This document shows positions 27,403-37,716 of a stretch of 64,000 nt of DNA, piece by piece. The notes under the pieces are model-generated. The model made no database searches. It was not told where the DNA came from and saw only the letters and a list, made by a program, of their open reading frames with translations. Position 1 is the stretch's first letter; each line of letters begins with the position of its first letter. This stretch comes from Halarcobacter ebronensis. Lineage in GTDB: Bacteria > Campylobacterota > Campylobacteria > Campylobacterales > Arcobacteraceae. A program made the translations under genes and the position numbers. The stretch lies in the NCBI RefSeq assembly GCF_013201825.1, contig NZ_CP053836.1, forward strand, positions 1,550,001 to 1,614,000. The letters run 5' to 3'.

Positions 27403-28476
27403 TTAGAACCTCTCTAAAATTTCATAAGCTGTATTTCTTTTAGCTGGATTTTCTCCAACGTCTTTTATAAGTTGAATCATCTCATCTTGATTCATACAAT
27501 TTGTTGCTCCTGCTGCTGCTACAACATTCTCTTCCATCATTGTACTTCCTAAATCATTTGCACCAAATTTCAATGCCATTTGACCTATATAACTTCCTTG
27601 TGTTACCCATGAACTTTGAATATTAGGAAAATTATCTAAATATATTCTTGAAACAGCAAGAAGTCTTAAGTATCTATTTGAAGATTGAGGTTTTAAATCA
27701 GGGATTTCCTCTTTTAGCTTTGTATTAGAACTTTGGAAAGACCACATAATAAAAGCTCTAAATCCACCTGTTTCATCTTGTAATCTTCTTATTCTATCCC
27801 AATGTTCAATAATCTCTTCATCTGTTTCAACTGTTCCAAACATCATTGTTGCAGTTGTTTTCATACCAATTGAGTGTGCAAGTTTGTGTATTTCTATCCA
27901 CTCATCTGCATCAATTTTTTTGGGTGCAATAATATCTCTTACTCTATCACTTAAAATTTCTGCTCCAGCCCCAGGAATTGAACTTAATCCTTTTGCTTGT
28001 AATCTTTTTAAAACCTCTAATTTAGAGATTTTAGAGATTTTTGCAATAAAGGCAATTTCAATAGCAGAAAAAGAGTGTAGGGTGATTTGTGGAAATTTTG
28101 TATGAATATGTTCTACTAAGTCCTCATAATACTCTATTTTAAGTTTAGGATGAACTCCACCTTGCATAAGAATTTGAGTTCCACCAATTGCTAAAAGTTC
28201 TTCAATTTTTTTATCTATCTCTTCATAAGATAAAACATATGCATCATCATCTTTACCATGTCGATAAAAAGCACAAAACTTACAGTCTACCCAACAAACA
28301 TTTGTATAATTAATATTTCTATCAACTACAAAAGTTGTGATTTTATCAGGATGAAGTAGTGCTTTTTTCTCACTTGCTAATTTCCCAAGCTCAACTAAAG
28401 AGGCATTTTTAATTAAATCTAAAGCCTCTTCATTTGAAATTCTTTTATCTATTATTGTATTCATTTTTTTAACCAT
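27403..28476 (-). CDS. mqnC: Cyclic dehypoxanthinyl futalosine synthase
   Basis: Radical-SAM enzyme of the futalosine route to menaquinone, the route used by Campylobacterota. The [4Fe-4S] motif is CWVDCKFCAFYRHG. QGGVHPKLKIEYYE, SIPGAGAEIL and TATMMFGTVET are family-typical. The start at 28476 forms a TAATG overlap with the bamA stop; an internal ATG 12 bp later is also possible. Confidence 0.95.
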   Translation of the reverse strand: MVKKMNTIIDKRISNEEALDLIKNASLVELGKLASEKKALLHPDKITTFVVDRNINYTNVCWVDCKFCAFYRHGKDDDAYVLSYEEIDKKIEELLAIGGTQILMQGGVHPKLKIEYYEDLVEHIHTKFPQITLHSFSAIEIAFIAKISKISKLEVLKRLQAKGLSSIPGAGAEILSDRVRDIIAPKKIDADEWIEIHKLAHSIGMKTTATMMFGTVETDEEIIEHWDRIRRLQDETGGFRAFIMWSFQSSNTKLKEEIPDLKPQSSNRYLRLLAVSRIYLDNFPNIQSSWVTQGSYIGQMALKFGANDLGSTMMEENVVAAAGATNCMNQDEMIQLIKDVGENPAKRNTAYEILERF

Positions 28477-30710
28477 TAAAACGATGATCCCAGTGCAAAT
28501 TCGAAAGATGATGTTTCATCCCCTGGTTCATCATCAAGGGGTTGTGCAAAGAATAGTTGAAGTGGACCAAATGGAGAGTTCCATTCAAAAAGTGCACCCA
28601 TACTAGATCTCTTAATTGTTGAAAAACTATTTTCTCCTATCATCCCATAATCATAAAATACACCCCATCTCATAGATGAACCAACTAATGGGAAACTTAA
28701 CTCTAAAGAGTTAGCAAACATTCTTTTATAAGGATCATCAATAGCAGGATCATCAGGTCCAAAAGCATAAGATTCAAATCCTCTTAATGATTTTGTTCCA
28801 CCTAAATATAAAGAGTCCCCTTGATTTATTTTCCCATTATCAATTAAGAAATTTACTTGTGCTCTATATCTTAAAATCCAGTCTAAATCATATAAAGTAT
28901 TTAAAGAGTAAAAGTATTTGAAATATGCATTTGTTTTTACAAATTTTGAATCTCCACCAACCCCTGCATACTCAACAGAAGTTCCAACTTTCATACCTGA
29001 TCTTGGAACAAGATAATCATCCGTATTATCATAATTAACATATGGGATTAATGAACTTTGAACATAATCTTGATTCTCTGCTTTTTTCTTTGTATATGTT
29101 GAAATATATTCATAATCCTCTTTAATAAAATCAAGTTTATACTTTAATCCACCATAAAGGTTTCTTATAATCTCTCTTCCCACACCAATTGTAAAACCTT
29201 TTGTAGTTTTATCCATATCATAATAATCTTTTGTACTATACTCTTGATCTCTATTATAAAGATCAAAAGAACCCGTATATTTACTATCTGCAATTGCTGG
29301 GTTTACTATAGATACTGTATACTCAGATTCTTTAGAAGAGAGGTCAACAGATAGTGCAGTTGAGATTCCCGAACCAAAAAGATTTCTTTCATTAATAGCA
29401 GCATTAATCATTACTTTATCGTAAGATCCATATCCACCACCAAGAATAATATTTCCTGTTGGCGCTTCTTTGATTTTTACAACTAAATCCATTTTATCTT
29501 CAGAGACTCTTTTTTGTTCTATTGTAACATCATCAAAATAACCTGTACGTTTTAATTTATTTTTTGATTCTTTAAAATCTGTTTGAGAAAAGAGATCTCC
29601 TGGAGCTAAGTAGACATTTCTTCTAATAACTCTGTCTAAAGTTCTACTATTTCCTGTGATTTTAACATCTCTTATATATACTTTCTGTCCAGGAATAACA
29701 TTTAAAACTAAATCAACAATTCCCTCTTTTTCATCTTTTTTAATATCTTGTGTTACTTGAGCAAATGCATACCCTTGGTCAGCAATCTTAGTTTTAATAA
29801 AATCAATATCATCTCTCATTCTTTTAATATTAAATACTCGACCCTCTTTTAGTTTCATTTCCTCTTTTAGCTCACTTGCTTTTGCCAATTCTGGATCTAC
29901 ATAAATTGTTACACTTTTAAGATTATATTGTATTCCTTCATCAATATAAAAATCTAAATCTGCTTGATCTGAAGCAAAATCCACTTGCACAAAAGGATCT
30001 TCTACTTTTGCATCTAAATATCCATGTTCAAAATATAATTCTTGAATTCTTTTTCCATCATATTCTAACTGTTCACTATTTAACTCTCCACCATTTTGAG
30101 TAATAAACCATGAAGCAAACTCCTCTTCTTTGTTTGCAGTAACCTCTTCAAAATCACTTTGTTCTAAATTTTTAGCACCAAAATAGTTAGCTTTTTTTAT
30201 AATAATTTCATCACCTTTATTTACATTAAAGGTAATTGCCAATGCATCTTCATTTAATTTTTCAATTTCAACTTCTACAACTGAGTTAATATAACCATCA
30301 GCCTCTAATTTTTTAAGAAGAGCCTCTTTTGCACTTTTAATTTTTTGAGTAGAGTACATCATACCCTTTTTTATATTTATCTCTTTTTTTAACTCTTCTT
30401 TATCGTCTTCTCTTGATTTATATCCTGTTATCTCAACATTTGCAATGGAAGGTTTCTCTTTAAAAAGGAATTTTAAAACGCCATTCTCTTGTGTTACAGT
30501 AATATCCTCAAAATATCCATAGTCATAAAAATCTTTAATTGCTTTATTGATTTTTTCAGTGCTAATATCTTCATTTGCACTTATACTAATTGTCTCTTTC
30601 GCAAGAGTTGTAGACATCTTTGTTAAATTAATAAACTCTATAGACTTTATTGTATCTGCATTAAGCAAACTTGCCAATGTAATCGATAATAAGATACTCT
30701 TTCTTTTCAC
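28476..30710 (-). CDS. bamA: Outer-membrane protein assembly factor BamA
   Basis: 744 aa: signal peptide, five POTRA-like repeats (to about residue 395), then the surface-antigen beta barrel. Barrel hallmarks are GGGYGSYDKVMINAAINERNLFG and the lid-lock motif GTKSLRGF, with a C-terminal phenylalanine (GSSF). It inserts beta-barrel proteins such as LptD (58872-60974) in the outer membrane. Confidence 0.96.
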   Translation of the reverse strand: MKRKSILLSITLASLLNADTIKSIEFINLTKMSTTLAKETISISANEDISTEKINKAIKDFYDYGYFEDITVTQENGVLKFLFKEKPSIANVEITGYKSREDDKEELKKEINIKKGMMYSTQKIKSAKEALLKKLEADGYINSVVEVEIEKLNEDALAITFNVNKGDEIIIKKANYFGAKNLEQSDFEEVTANKEEEFASWFITQNGGELNSEQLEYDGKRIQELYFEHGYLDAKVEDPFVQVDFASDQADLDFYIDEGIQYNLKSVTIYVDPELAKASELKEEMKLKEGRVFNIKRMRDDIDFIKTKIADQGYAFAQVTQDIKKDEKEGIVDLVLNVIPGQKVYIRDVKITGNSRTLDRVIRRNVYLAPGDLFSQTDFKESKNKLKRTGYFDDVTIEQKRVSEDKMDLVVKIKEAPTGNIILGGGYGSYDKVMINAAINERNLFGSGISTALSVDLSSKESEYTVSIVNPAIADSKYTGSFDLYNRDQEYSTKDYYDMDKTTKGFTIGVGREIIRNLYGGLKYKLDFIKEDYEYISTYTKKKAENQDYVQSSLIPYVNYDNTDDYLVPRSGMKVGTSVEYAGVGGDSKFVKTNAYFKYFYSLNTLYDLDWILRYRAQVNFLIDNGKINQGDSLYLGGTKSLRGFESYAFGPDDPAIDDPYKRMFANSLELSFPLVGSSMRWGVFYDYGMIGENSFSTIKRSSMGALFEWNSPFGPLQLFFAQPLDDEPGDETSSFEFALGSSF

Positions 30711-30817
30711 AGTTATCCTTATACTCTTTATTTCAAGGCTAAAATATATCTAAATAAACTTTATAGGATGGTTAAGATATAATCACCTTTTTAAAATAAA
30801 ATTATAAAGGCAAAAAA

Positions 30818-31648
30818 TTGAATATAGGTATAATAGGACTCGGTTTGATGGGTGGGTCTCTAGCAAAAGCACTAAAAAAATACTCTTTAGCTAAAAAAAT
30901 CTATGGATATGCAAGAAGTGAAAAATCAAAAAATGAGATTATAGAATTGAATTTAGTCGATGAATTAACAGATATTGATACAATGAAAAAAAATTGTGAT
31001 TTAATTATTTTAGCTATTCCTGTTGATAATATAATATCTATTTTGCCAGAATTTTTAGATATTAATAAAAATACAACAATTATGGATTTAGGTTCAACAA
31101 AAGAGTTTATTATTAAAAGTGTTCCATCAACAATCAGAAAAAATTTTATTGCTGCACACCCTATGACTGGAACTGAAAAGTCAGGTCCTAAAGCAGCAAT
31201 TGATAATTTATATGAAGGGAATACGGTTGTTTTATGTAATCTAGAAGATAATGACAATCTCCATGTAAATAGAGCATTTAGACTTTTTCAAGAGATTGGG
31301 ATGAGAATAGTAGTAATGGATGCAAATGAACATGATATTCATGCCTGTTATATGTCTCATCTTCCCCATGCAATATCTTTTTCATTGGCTAATACAGTAA
31401 TGAACCATGAAGATCCAAAATCTATTTTAGCTTTAGCAGCAGGTGGATTTAAAGATATGAGTAGGGTAGCTAAATCAAGCCCAAATATGTGGACTGACAT
31501 TTTTAAACAAAATAGAAAAAATCTTTTAAAAGCTATTGACCAATTTGAAAGCCATATGAAAGAAGTTAGAGAAATGGTCCAAAATGAAGATTATGAAGAT
31601 TTAAAAATGTGGATGGCAAAAGCCAATAGCTTACATGAGATACTTTAA
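30818..31648 (+). CDS. tyrA: Prephenate dehydrogenase
   Basis: 276 aa, monofunctional, for tyrosine synthesis. The NAD-binding loop is IGLGLMGGSLAKAL. The catalytic/substrate segments AAHPMTGTEKSGP and HDIHACYMSHLPHAISFSLA are present. The start is TTG at 30818 after an AAAGG site; no ATG precedes the nucleotide-binding strand. Convergent with folP, 4-bp overlap. Confidence 0.95.
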   Translation: MNIGIIGLGLMGGSLAKALKKYSLAKKIYGYARSEKSKNEIIELNLVDELTDIDTMKKNCDLIILAIPVDNIISILPEFLDINKNTTIMDLGSTKEFIIKSVPSTIRKNFIAAHPMTGTEKSGPKAAIDNLYEGNTVVLCNLEDNDNLHVNRAFRLFQEIGMRIVVMDANEHDIHACYMSHLPHAISFSLANTVMNHEDPKSILALAAGGFKDMSRVAKSSPNMWTDIFKQNRKNLLKAIDQFESHMKEVREMVQNEDYEDLKMWMAKANSLHEIL

Positions 31649-32790
31649 AGTATCTCAACACTCTGTATTGCTTCTTGAAGTTTTATAGCTTGATAATGCT
31701 CTTTTACATCATGACATCTAATAATTGAAGCCCCATTTTTAATTGACTCCAAATGAATAGCTAAAGTTCCTGGAAGTCTATCTTCAATAGAAGAGGGGAC
31801 AACCATATTAATCATAGATTTTCTACTTGCACCAATTAATAGTTCATAACCAAAATGTTTAAAATGTTCAAGATTTTTTAGAAGTAATAAATTATGCTCT
31901 AAAGTTTTACCAAAACCAATGCCAACATCTAAAACAATATTTTCAATACCAAAACCTTTTGCTTTTGCAACTCTATTTTCAAAAAATTCATCAATATCAA
32001 GAATTACATTTTCATAAAAGGGATCTTTTTGCATATTTGTTGGGTCTTTTTGCATATGCATAATAACAACTTGTGCCTTGTATGAAGCAGAGAGTTTACA
32101 AACTTCATCATTTTCAAGACCTGTTATATCATTTACAATTTTAAAACCTCTATCTAATGCATATTTTAAAACTTCTGGTTCATAAGAATCAAGAGAGAAG
32201 TCTACTTTTTCATAGAGTTTTTGCTCAAAAATTAGATCCAAAATAGGTTTTAATCTTTCAAGTTCTTCTTTCCAAGGAACAGCAATACTTCCTGGTCTAC
32301 TTGAAACTCCACCCAAATCAATAATATCAGCTCCATCTTCAATCATCTGTTCCATTTTTGAAATTGCATTTGAACCTTGAAATCTACTTTTTTCAAAAAA
32401 AGAGTCATCATTAGCATTAACTATACCCATGATTTTTGTTTTAAACTCTTTTTGATTTATAAATGTTTTTAAGTAATGTGCCAAATTTTTAAGTCCAAAA
32501 GGCTGAGCTAACTCTTTTTTACTTAAAATTTCAAAATGTTTTGTAGTTCCTATTAACAAAGCATCAAAATATTTTTCACTTGCAATTACAACACCATTTG
32601 GAACAGCTAAATCTGCACCAATAGACAGAGCATCTTGTTTTAAAATATTTGCAGCACCAACATGTAAGTCTTTTATATAAAGAGTATGAAGTTCACTCTT
32701 TTTTGATAAAATATTAACTCCACCCTTATCGCAACCAAGTTTTTCAAGGAAAGAGCTAATATTTTTATTCTTTACTTTAAAAACTCTCAT
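31645..32790 (-). CDS. folP: Dihydropteroate synthase
   Basis: 381 aa. The C-terminal ~260 residues form the DHPS barrel: MGIVNANDDSFF, EDGADIIDLGGVSSRPGS, FSLDSYEPEVLKYALD, VVIMHMQKDP, DVGIGFGKTLEHNLLLL and LIGASRKSM. In the first motif the usual NVTPDSF is NANDDSF. The N-terminal ~115-residue extension is usual for FolP of this phylum. It lies downstream of holB in the nudH-lysC-hobA-holB-folP block. Confidence 0.93.
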   Translation of the reverse strand: MRVFKVKNKNISSFLEKLGCDKGGVNILSKKSELHTLYIKDLHVGAANILKQDALSIGADLAVPNGVVIASEKYFDALLIGTTKHFEILSKKELAQPFGLKNLAHYLKTFINQKEFKTKIMGIVNANDDSFFEKSRFQGSNAISKMEQMIEDGADIIDLGGVSSRPGSIAVPWKEELERLKPILDLIFEQKLYEKVDFSLDSYEPEVLKYALDRGFKIVNDITGLENDEVCKLSASYKAQVVIMHMQKDPTNMQKDPFYENVILDIDEFFENRVAKAKGFGIENIVLDVGIGFGKTLEHNLLLLKNLEHFKHFGYELLIGASRKSMINMVVPSSIEDRLPGTLAIHLESIKNGASIIRCHDVKEHYQAIKLQEAIQSVEIL

Positions 32791-33426
32791 TTAAACTCTT
32801 TTGTTTCTATTTAATAACATAAGTAAAAGAGAGGTAAGTACATTTATTGGTCTAGAGTTCAATTCTAAAAGTTTAATAGATTTTGAAAAAAGCTCCAACT
32901 CTTTTTGATTCAATTCAATTTTTTTTGAACTCACTTTATAAAGTATTGCTTCAATTATCGTTCTAGCTTCATCTTTAGTAATTCTTTGACTATCTTTTAG
33001 AAAAAGATAAACCTCTTTTAAATCCAATTTATCAACATCTAAAGTTATCTCTTCTCTTTTTGATACAGTTTTATAATATTTATGAGGAATTCTTGAAAAA
33101 ATTGTTGGTAAAATAGACGATTTTGAACTTGTGATTATAATAAAAACTATATTTTTAGGAGGCTCTTCAAAAACTTTTAAAAGAGCATTTTGAGCTTCAT
33201 TTCTAAAACTTCTACCAACTAAAATCAAATATTTTTTTTCATTTGAAGAGATATATGCCTCTTTTATAGCTGCATGGGCTTGAGCAATTTGAAATTCATC
33301 TTTTTGATCATTTTTTATAACTCTTATATTATGTTTTGAATAAAAAGGTAAAAGAGTATTTAATGCCTCTTCCACATCATTTACTATAAGTATTTGTGCT
33401 GTTTCAATCTTTTTATCTATAAACAT
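32791..33426 (-). CDS. holB: DNA polymerase III delta-prime subunit
   Basis: 211 aa, much shorter than enteric HolB but normal for Campylobacterota. It contains the clamp-loader segment RSFRNEAQNALLKVFEEPPKNIVFIIITSS and the SRC-like SRIPH. No P-loop is present, as expected for delta-prime. It sits between hobA and folP as in Campylobacter. Confidence 0.85.
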   Translation of the reverse strand: MFIDKKIETAQILIVNDVEEALNTLLPFYSKHNIRVIKNDQKDEFQIAQAHAAIKEAYISSNEKKYLILVGRSFRNEAQNALLKVFEEPPKNIVFIIITSSKSSILPTIFSRIPHKYYKTVSKREEITLDVDKLDLKEVYLFLKDSQRITKDEARTIIEAILYKVSSKKIELNQKELELFSKSIKLLELNSRPINVLTSLLLMLLNRNKRV

Positions 33427-33443
33427 ATAAAAAAGAATCCAAA

Positions 33444-33995
33444 CTAGTGTTCAACATTGATCTCTGCAAAAAGTGCAGCACTCAAAGTTTTATCATAAAG
33501 TCTAAACATTTGCAGAAGTTTCATATCTAAAGCTTCATCACTTGTTTTTAGATTAAATGCATCTTGAATCTCTTCATCAAAAATCCAAAGAAAAGAGTTT
33601 TTACTAAATTTTGGCAAAGTTGCTCTAACATCGTTACTTTTCCCAATATACCAAAAACAGTATCCATTAGGAAAAGAGATATTTAACATATCTTTTATAA
33701 ATGAAATATCATCTTCTGTTTTTAAGTCATCCAAATCTTTATAGAATGACTTAAAATTATAAAAAGGCAAAAAAGGTCTATTTTGCTTGCTTGAGTTTAA
33801 ATTAGTCAATATATATTTTAAAAACCAGTCTCTTTCACTATCTGTTATTATAAGTACAGAACAACTTCTTTCAAAAATATTTACTATTGACTTAGATACT
33901 AAAGGCACCCATTCATATTTTTTCTCTTCTAACCAAGGAGAGATTAATCTATCTTCTCTTATTGTATCAACGGTCCAATTTAAAAACTCTTGCAC
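33444..33995 (-). CDS. hobA: DnaA initiator-associating protein HobA
   Basis: 183 aa, with segments typical of HobA (MQEFLNWTVDTIREDRLISPWLEEKKYEWVP in part; SVLIITDSERDWFLKYIL). HobA is a tetrameric SIS-fold protein specific to Campylobacterota that promotes DnaA assembly at oriC. It is one of the clearest lineage markers in the window. It lies between lysC and holB. Confidence 0.9.
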   Translation of the reverse strand: MQEFLNWTVDTIREDRLISPWLEEKKYEWVPLVSKSIVNIFERSCSVLIITDSERDWFLKYILTNLNSSKQNRPFLPFYNFKSFYKDLDDLKTEDDISFIKDMLNISFPNGYCFWYIGKSNDVRATLPKFSKNSFLWIFDEEIQDAFNLKTSDEALDMKLLQMFRLYDKTLSAALFAEINVEH

Positions 33996-34004
33996 TATAA
34001 AAAC

Positions 34005-35216
34005 CTATTTATCTAAATGATATGCTTCATGTAGTGCTCTAACAGCCAACTCAGCATATTTTTCTTCAATAATCATTGATATTTTTATTTCACTTGTTGA
34101 AATTATTCTTATATTTATATTCTCATTCGCTAATGCACTAAATGCTTTTGAAGCAACACCTGTGTGAGATTTCATACCAACACCTACAATTGATACTTTA
34201 CAGATAGTATCATTGTAATCAATTTTTTCAGCTTCTGCTTTAAATTGAGACATAACTTTTTTACAAATCTCTAAGTCAGTTCTTGGAATTGTAAAATCCA
34301 TATCAGTTTTACCATCTGCACCTCTTGTTTGTACTATCATATCAACATTAATATTAGCATCTGCAAGTGCAGTAAAAATAGTCGATGCAATACCTGGTCT
34401 ATCTATAACCCCATACATACCAACTCTAATTTGATTTTTATCCAATGCAATACCACTTACAACTGGTTTTTCCATAATGTTCTCTTCCTTAGTTATTAAT
34501 GTACCTTCAACTTCTGGCGTAAAGCTGCTTCTTGATACTAAATTTACATTTAATTTTTTCGCCATCTCTACAGATCTATTTTGTAATACTTTTGCTCCCA
34601 ATGAAGCTAGTTCTAGCATTTCATCATAAGAGATTTTATCCAACTTTTTAGCTTTTGGTTCAATTCTAGGATCTGTCGTGTAAATACCATCAACATCAGT
34701 ATATATTTCACAAACATCAGCTTCAATTGCACCTGCAATTGCTACAGCAGTTAAATCAGAACCACCTCTACCTAAAGTAGATACTCTTTTTGTATCAATT
34801 GTAACACCTTGAAACCCTGCAACAATTACAATCTTGCCATCTTTTATAGCATTTTTCATATTTGTTGTGTCAATCTCTTCAATTCTTGCTTTTGTATGAG
34901 AACTATCTGTAAAAATACCAGCTTCTCTCCCACTCATTGAAGTAGTTTTATAACCTTGTTCATTTAATGCAATAGATAATAAAGCAGAGGTAACTCGCTC
35001 ACCTGAGCTTAATAACATATCAACTTCACTTGGTTCTGGACTTTTTGAGTAATACTCTGCGTATTCAATCAATTTATTAGTCTCACCACTCATTGCAGAA
35101 ACAACTGCAATTATATCGTGACCTTCATCTTTAATTTTTTTAATGATGTTTGCAACATTTTGTATTCTATCAAGTGTTCCTACACTTGTACCGCCAAATT
35201 TTAAAACTTTTAACAT
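34005..35216 (-). CDS. lysC: Aspartate kinase
   Basis: 403 aa with KFGGTSVGTLDRI at the N-terminus, STLGRGGSDLTAVAIA, and two C-terminal ACT domains (GVIDRPGIASTIFTALADANIN and GVGMKSHTGVASKAFSALANENIN). It catalyses the first step to lysine, threonine and methionine, and the ACT pair implies allosteric feedback. It is 3 bp from nudH. Confidence 0.96.
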   Translation of the reverse strand: MLKVLKFGGTSVGTLDRIQNVANIIKKIKDEGHDIIAVVSAMSGETNKLIEYAEYYSKSPEPSEVDMLLSSGERVTSALLSIALNEQGYKTTSMSGREAGIFTDSSHTKARIEEIDTTNMKNAIKDGKIVIVAGFQGVTIDTKRVSTLGRGGSDLTAVAIAGAIEADVCEIYTDVDGIYTTDPRIEPKAKKLDKISYDEMLELASLGAKVLQNRSVEMAKKLNVNLVSRSSFTPEVEGTLITKEENIMEKPVVSGIALDKNQIRVGMYGVIDRPGIASTIFTALADANINVDMIVQTRGADGKTDMDFTIPRTDLEICKKVMSQFKAEAEKIDYNDTICKVSIVGVGMKSHTGVASKAFSALANENINIRIISTSEIKISMIIEEKYAELAVRALHEAYHLDK

Positions 35217-35219
35217 TTT

Positions 35220-35717
35220 CTATATGTAACCCTCTTTTTTAAAATATTTTAACACTTGCTTATAAACTGTTCTTTTAAAGAACGTAATATAATCATATAT
35301 CTTGTTAGTTGGCACAAATTTATACTCACTGAACTCTGGAATCTCAGTATTTATATTAATTTTTGCACCTTTTTTTAATTTAACCAAATAATATTTTTGT
35401 ATTTGTCCATCATATGGATACATTTTTTTAGCAATTGCTGCAGGAAAATCATAACTTACCCATTCAGGGTATTCAGCTACTATTTCAATAGCTCTTGTTC
35501 CTATTTCCTCTTCAAGTTCCCTAAATAACGCTTGTTTAGAGTTTTCTCCTTTATCAATTCCTCCTTGTGGAAACTGCCAAGCATTTTCAACATCTGTTCT
35601 AGAGGCGATAAAAATTTCACATTTTTCAGGATATTTAGCTGATAACACAATTGCTGCAACATTTGGTCTATAGTTCTTTTTCTCTTTTGTAATTTCTTCG
35701 TTTTCTTTATCAGTCAT
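35220..35717 (-). CDS. rppH: RNA pyrophosphohydrolase (Nudix)
   Basis: 165 aa with FPQGGIDKGE and the Nudix box continuing as ALFRELEEEIG. It removes pyrophosphate from 5' ends of RNA or hydrolyses dinucleoside polyphosphates. First gene of the lysC-hobA-holB-folP cluster, divergent from hemW. Confidence 0.93.
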   Translation of the reverse strand: MTDKENEEITKEKKNYRPNVAAIVLSAKYPEKCEIFIASRTDVENAWQFPQGGIDKGENSKQALFRELEEEIGTRAIEIVAEYPEWVSYDFPAAIAKKMYPYDGQIQKYYLVKLKKGAKININTEIPEFSEYKFVPTNKIYDYITFFKRTVYKQVLKYFKKEGYI

Positions 35718-35772
35718 AAATAAATTTTCCCTTATAATTAGCCTGAAATTATAATAAAACTAGGATTAAAAA

Positions 35773-36828
35773 TTGCTTTTATATATACATATTCCTTTTT
35801 GCGATAGTAAATGTCATTACTGTGCATTCAACTCCTATACAGACAGGTTTCACCTGAAAAAAGAGTATATGAGAGCTTTGGAAAAACAACTAAAAAATGA
35901 TTTAAAAAATATTGACAAAAAAATTGAGACACTCTTTATTGGTGGTGGAACTCCAAGCACAATTAGGTATGAAGAGTATACAGAGATATTTAAAATAATA
36001 AAACCATATATAATAGATGATTGTGAAATAACAAGTGAATGTAATCCAAACTCTGCATCAAAAACTTGGCTTGAAGGGATGAAGAGTTTAGGAGTAAATA
36101 GAATCAGTTTTGGAGTACAAAGTTTTAATGATGAAAAACTTAAAAAGTTAAATCGTGCTCATAATGCAAAAGGAGCACTAAGTGCTATACAAAATGCCAT
36201 TTGTATAGGTTTTAATAGTATTAACTGTGATATAATATACGGTGTACAAAATGATAGTTTTGAACTTATAAAAGAGGATTTTGACACTCTTTTTAAACTA
36301 AAAATTGAACATATAAGTGCCTACTCATTAACCCTTGAAGAGGGAACAAAATTCTACAATAAATCTGAGATTAAAATTGATGATGAAGAGTTATCATATA
36401 AAATTTTTGATTATTTGAAAGAAAATGGTTTTACACAATATGAAATTTCAAATTTTGCAAGAGAAAAAGATTACGAATCAAAACATAACTATGGCTATTG
36501 GCAACATAAAAACTACCTTGGAATTGGTGCAGGAGCAGTTGGATGTTTAAACAATTATAGATATTATCCTAAAAAAGGAATTGAAGAGTATATAAAAAAT
36601 CCTTTAGATTATGAGATTGAAGAGTTATCTAACGAAGATATAGTAGTAGAAAAAGTTCTTTTAGGGCTTAGATGTAGTAATGGTTTTGATAAAAACATAC
36701 TTAATGAGAAGCAACTAAAAAGATTAATAGAACTACTTGAAGAGGACAAATTAAAAGAGATAAGTGGACAAATTTATAATAAAAACTTCTTATTAGCTGA
36801 TGAATTAGCTCTTTATATATTAGAGTAA
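35773..36828 (+). CDS. hemW: HemW-type radical-SAM haem chaperone (HemN-like)
   Basis: 351 aa. The motif is PFCDSKCHYCAFNS, i.e. CxxxCxxC without the fourth cysteine of true HemN. This places it with HemW, a haem chaperone, rather than coproporphyrinogen oxidase. FIGGGTPSTI, NRISFGVQSFND and HISAYSLTLEEGT support the family. The start is TTG at 35773, directly before LLYIHIPFC. Confidence 0.92.
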   Translation: MLLYIHIPFCDSKCHYCAFNSYTDRFHLKKEYMRALEKQLKNDLKNIDKKIETLFIGGGTPSTIRYEEYTEIFKIIKPYIIDDCEITSECNPNSASKTWLEGMKSLGVNRISFGVQSFNDEKLKKLNRAHNAKGALSAIQNAICIGFNSINCDIIYGVQNDSFELIKEDFDTLFKLKIEHISAYSLTLEEGTKFYNKSEIKIDDEELSYKIFDYLKENGFTQYEISNFAREKDYESKHNYGYWQHKNYLGIGAGAVGCLNNYRYYPKKGIEEYIKNPLDYEIEELSNEDIVVEKVLLGLRCSNGFDKNILNEKQLKRLIELLEEDKLKEISGQIYNKNFLLADELALYILE

Positions 36829-36873
36829 TCATTTTTTAACTATAATACAAAATTTTTAAAAGGTATAAAATAG

Positions 36874-37698
36874 ATGACAATAAAAGAGATAGTAAAAAAA
36901 GAGTCTCAAAAACTAAAGTACATAACTCATATTCCTGCAAAAGAGGTTGAAATTCTCATTTGCCATCTTTTAGATAAAAACAATATCTGGCTTCATATAA
37001 ACTACAATATTGAATTTACAAAAGAGAAAGAACTAGAAAAACTAGTTAATAAAAGAGCCACAGATTATCCTTTGGAATATATCATAAATAAAGCTTCCTT
37101 TTATGGGGAAACATTTATAGTAGAAGAGGGTGTTTTAATACCAAGACCTGAAACAGAACTCTTAGTTGAAAAAGCAGTTGATATTTTGCAAAAGAGAGAC
37201 ACTACAACTAAAGTTGTTGAAATAGGTGTTGGAAGTGGTATTATCTCAGTTATGCTTGCTCTATTAATAAAAGATATAAAAATAATTGCAGTTGATATAA
37301 ATGAAAAAGCAATTGAATTAGCAAAAAAGAATGCAAAAAAGTTTAATGTAGAAGATAAAATTGAGTTTAGACTTAGTAATCTATATGAAGAAGTTTTAGA
37401 AACAGATATATTTATGACCATATCGAACCCTCCATATATTGCAAATAACTATAAATTACCTAAAAATGTAAAATATGAACCTTCAAATGCACTTTTTGGA
37501 GGAGAAATAGGGGATGAACTTTTAAAAAAGATTATAGAAAACAGTTACAATAAAGAGATTACATACCTATTATGTGAAATGGGATATGATCAAAAAGAGC
37601 CTTTGGAAAAAGTTTTAAATACTCTAAATATAAAAGAGTATGAGTTTTATAAAGATTATGAAAATTTTGACAGAGGTTTTGTTGCAAAATTAAAATAG
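36874..37698 (+). CDS. prmC: Peptide chain release factor N5-glutamine methyltransferase
   Basis: 274 aa. A helical N-terminal domain is followed by a SAM-dependent domain (VVEIGVGSGIISVML) and the NPPY motif at 185-188 that binds the GGQ glutamine of release factors. PRPETELLVE is family-specific. Within a plus-strand run hemW-prmC-M3 peptidase. Confidence 0.95.
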   Translation: MTIKEIVKKESQKLKYITHIPAKEVEILICHLLDKNNIWLHINYNIEFTKEKELEKLVNKRATDYPLEYIINKASFYGETFIVEEGVLIPRPETELLVEKAVDILQKRDTTTKVVEIGVGSGIISVMLALLIKDIKIIAVDINEKAIELAKKNAKKFNVEDKIEFRLSNLYEEVLETDIFMTISNPPYIANNYKLPKNVKYEPSNALFGGEIGDELLKKIIENSYNKEITYLLCEMGYDQKEPLEKVLNTLNIKEYEFYKDYENFDRGFVAKLK

Positions 37699-37716
37699 AA
37701 ACAAGGAGAATAAAAT